NCBI GenBank assembly: GCA_965116595.1
Contig: OZ220708.1
Location: 1,550,001 to 1,614,000 of the forward strand
Reading direction: 5' to 3'
DNA: 64,000 bases
Origin: G963663315 sp963668255
Lineage (GTDB): Bacteria; Pseudomonadota; Gammaproteobacteria; Arenicellales; Poriferihabitantaceae
This document shows, in pieces, positions 61,908-64,000 of this stretch; the stretch's first letter is position 1; every line of letters starts with the position of its first letter. The translations under genes were made by a program, and so were the position numbers. The notes beneath the pieces were generated by a model that was not told the DNA's origin, made no database searches, and saw only the letters and a list, made by a program, of their open reading frames with translations.

Positions 61908-62825
61908 TCAGGCATCCAGGATAAAGGCGCGGATAAAGATTCGCGCGTAATGATCAATCAGCAGGAACGCGAACAGGGCGCTTAAATAAAAGATCGAATA
62001 GCCAAAGGTTTTCATCGCATACTGATCGCCCGGCGAACGATAGAGCCGGACCGAATAAAACACGAAGCCGGCGCCGAGAGCCAGGGCGCCGGCCAGATAG
62101 ATCGTACCGCTCATCAGGGTGACGAACGGCATGATCGTTACCACCACCAGCAAAATGGTATACAGCAGGATATGCAGCTTGGTATAGGCAATGCCATGGG
62201 TGACCGGCAGCATCGGCACCTGTGCCCGGCTGTAGTCGTCGACACGCTTGATCGCCAACGCCCAGAAATGAGGGGGTGTCCAGACAAATATAATCAGAAA
62301 AAGCAACAGCGCTTCACCATGAAGCTCGCCGGTCACCGAGGTCCAGCCGAGTACCGGCGGCGCCGCTCCGGCCGCTCCTCCGAGGACAATATTCTGAGGC
62401 GTACTGTGTTTCAGGAACATGGAATAAATGACGGCATAACCGATCATGGAGGCAAAGGTCAGAACCGCTGTCAGCACATTCACGAAAGCCAGCAGAATCA
62501 CCATGGACAACGTCGCCAGGGCAAGCGAAAATGCCACTGCCTGCTTTCCGCTGACATTTCCCTGAGGCAGGGGTCTTGCCCGGGTGCGTTCCATGCGGGC
62601 ATCAATTTCCTCATCCACCCAGTGGTTGAGGGCGGCGCCAGCGCAGGCAGCCAGCCCGATTCCGATCAATCCAAAGAACCAGGCATCAAAAGGCACCAGC
62701 CCATCGGTCGAAAGAAACATACCGACCAGCGCCGTGAACAGGATCAGCAACACGACTTTGGGTTTGCACAGTTCCAGATATTCCTTCCAGTCAAAAGGCC
62801 GGGGGAGAGTCTGCGTCAGCTTCAT
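61908..62825 (-). CDS. ctaB: Protoheme IX farnesyltransferase (heme O synthase)
   Basis: A 305-residue UbiA-family prenyltransferase with about nine segments. The first Asp-rich motif is ALNHWVDEEIDARMERT (about residue 75), and LGWTSVTGELHGEA and WTPPHFWALAIKRVDDY (about 205) are heme O synthase signatures. It makes heme O on the way to heme A for the aa3 oxidase. It is separated from the cox genes by the TA pair and repeats. Confidence 0.95.
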   Translation of the reverse strand: MKLTQTLPRPFDWKEYLELCKPKVVLLILFTALVGMFLSTDGLVPFDAWFFGLIGIGLAACAGAALNHWVDEEIDARMERTRARPLPQGNVSGKQAVAFSLALATLSMVILLAFVNVLTAVLTFASMIGYAVIYSMFLKHSTPQNIVLGGAAGAAPPVLGWTSVTGELHGEALLLFLIIFVWTPPHFWALAIKRVDDYSRAQVPMLPVTHGIAYTKLHILLYTILLVVVTIMPFVTLMSGTIYLAGALALGAGFVFYSVRLYRSPGDQYAMKTFGYSIFYLSALFAFLLIDHYARIFIRAFILDA

Positions 62826-63074
62826 CGTTATCGGGTCGGGCAGAGGGTCAGGTAAGATAGTTGCCGGATTTTATCAAAAAAGTGCAGACAATCCGGTTTA
62901 TTTCGTTGGTCCGTGCTTCAGGGGCGAATATCAGAGACACTCGCCAAGGCGTACTGCGTCTCGTGGACAAGGCCGGGCCGTGGCAACCAGAGTCGAAAGT
63001 ATCGGCTGGAACCAGGCCCGTCCGATCAACTCGATATCCCGTTTCGATCCGGATGCGCGGGCGCCGACAGAGAG

Positions 63075-64000
63075 TCAGTCCTTCTTCTGGACTCCCGCGA
63101 GAAAGGTTCTGATGACCACGAAGAATGTCAGAGCCATCAGCAACATCGCTACGGGACGTCGAAAGAACATGAAGGTATCGAACTGGGATATGATCACCAC
63201 CTGCTGCAATGCTCTCTCCCATTCGGGCACGAGGATAAACCCGATCAGGAACGCCACATAGGAAAAATCGAATTTGCGCATGAAGTAGCCAATCACCCCG
63301 AATACCAGCATCACCATCACATCGAACATCGAGGATTGCCCGAGATAGGCACCCATGATGCAGGTGAACATCACCAGTGGATACAATATAACCGCGGGAA
63401 TCTGGACTGCCTTGCAGAACAGCTTCAGGCCGAATCTGCCGATAATGAGCAGGAAGAAACTCGCAACCACGAGGCTGCCGAAAACGCCATACATCAGTTG
63501 CGAGTTTTCCTCGAACAGGAGCGGCCCAGGCATCATGCCATGGATCATGAAGGCGCCCATCAACATCGCCACTGCGAGATTACCGGGAATGCCGAGCACA
63601 AATAATGGAATCAGACTGGCGCCCACCACAGCGCTGTTGGCAGCTTCCGACGCGGCGATACCCTCCAGGCGCCCCTTGCCGAATTCTTCCGGCTTTTTTG
63701 ATCGTTTAAGCGCCTGATCGTACGAAAGGAATGAAGCCACGGGAGCGCCCAGGCCGGGCATGGCGCCTACCCCGATGCCGATAGCGCTTGCACGCAGCAA
63801 CGTTTTCGTGTTCGCGAAGAATTCCTTCAGTGAAATGAATTTGTCTTCCGGTTTGTCAGAAAACCTTCGGGCGGCCTCATTGTCGCCGACGCCGGATTTG
63901 ATCCGTTCGAGTTGAATCAAGATCTCCGAGAATGCCAACAGGCCAATCGCAACCGGAATCAATGACAGCCCGCTTTCGAGCTGGTAAATATCGAACGTCA
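63075..64000 (-). CDS. tctA: Tripartite tricarboxylate transporter TctA-family permease, 5' part outside window
   Basis: The frame is open to the right edge; the visible part (308 codons) is the C-terminal half or more. TctA landmarks: GVGAMPGLGAPVASFLSYDQ, EGIAASEAANSAVVGASLIPL (landmark EAANSAVVG) and LGIPGNLAVAMLMGA. It moves di- or tricarboxylates across the membrane with TctB and TctC, which are not visible. The 249-bp gap to ctaB shows no further gene. Some TctA systems import sulfolactate, but nothing here shows the substrate. Confidence 0.9.
   Translation of the reverse strand, partial: TFDIYQLESGLSLIPVAIGLLAFSEILIQLERIKSGVGDNEAARRFSDKPEDKFISLKEFFANTKTLLRASAIGIGVGAMPGLGAPVASFLSYDQALKRSKKPEEFGKGRLEGIAASEAANSAVVGASLIPLFVLGIPGNLAVAMLMGAFMIHGMMPGPLLFEENSQLMYGVFGSLVVASFFLLIIGRFGLKLFCKAVQIPAVILYPLVMFTCIMGAYLGQSSMFDVMVMLVFGVIGYFMRKFDFSYVAFLIGFILVPEWERALQQVVIISQFDTFMFFRRPVAMLLMALTFFVVIRTFLAGVQKKD

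Overview
The window reads as chromosome of a gammaproteobacterial sulfur oxidiser of mixed diet. It holds a dsr sulfur-oxidation operon (36264-47147), the siroheme synthase that dsr enzymes need, an aa3-type cytochrome c oxidase cluster for oxygen respiration, and several uptake systems for organic compounds. Assignment to Gammaproteobacteria is inferred from gene families and gene order (DsrABCMKLJOPN, DUF2909/SURF1/CtaG cox block, LptM next to LysA), not from a marker tree. No rRNA, tRNA, CRISPR array or complete insertion sequence was seen.

Layout. 1-3059: type I restriction-modification genes hsdR and hsdM (hsdM runs off the left edge). 3248-9824: glutathione transferase, Sel1-repeat protein, TrpD2-like protein and siroheme synthase on the plus strand, then a cysteine-desulfurase-like enzyme, an amidinotransferase-family enzyme and a cold-shock protein. 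9888-16314: a TRAP transporter plus three dehydrogenases that together match the hpsNOP route for 2,3-dihydroxypropane-1-sulfonate (DHPS). 16498-24196: nicotinamidase, a methyltransferase and a Liv-type ABC transporter whose binding-protein gene carries a frameshift, ending in an unrecognised polytopic membrane protein. 24239-27697: a G+C-rich block with an aromatic amino acid decarboxylase, DsbA-like protein, YghU-like GST and glyoxalase I. 27902-35568: a broken vapBC pair, an orphan Cas6/Cmx6-like gene placed 16 bp behind a glycine-betaine-type ABC transporter, then an unknown protein, a TauD-like dioxygenase and a DUF924 protein.

36264-49206: dsrABCMKLJOPN without dsrEFH between dsrB and dsrC, followed by a soluble histidine kinase, a NarL-type response regulator and a thiamine-pyrophosphokinase-like protein. 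49215-53864: housekeeping genes (aroE, a 5'-nucleotidase, lysA, lptM, argH). 53870-62825: cytochrome oxidase genes and assembly factors, interrupted by a YafQ/DinJ toxin-antitoxin pair that lies between two long near-identical repeats. 63075-64000: the 3' part of a tctA-type carboxylate transporter.

How the parts may work together: CysG makes siroheme, DsrN would amidate it, and DsrAB uses it with DsrC as sulfur carrier. DsrMKJOP connects DsrC to the membrane quinone pool and DsrL connects DsrAB to NAD(P)H. The aa3 oxidase is the visible terminal electron sink. DHPS breakdown ends (outside this window) in sulfite in known organisms, so organic and inorganic sulfur metabolism may meet at sulfite; that link is inference.
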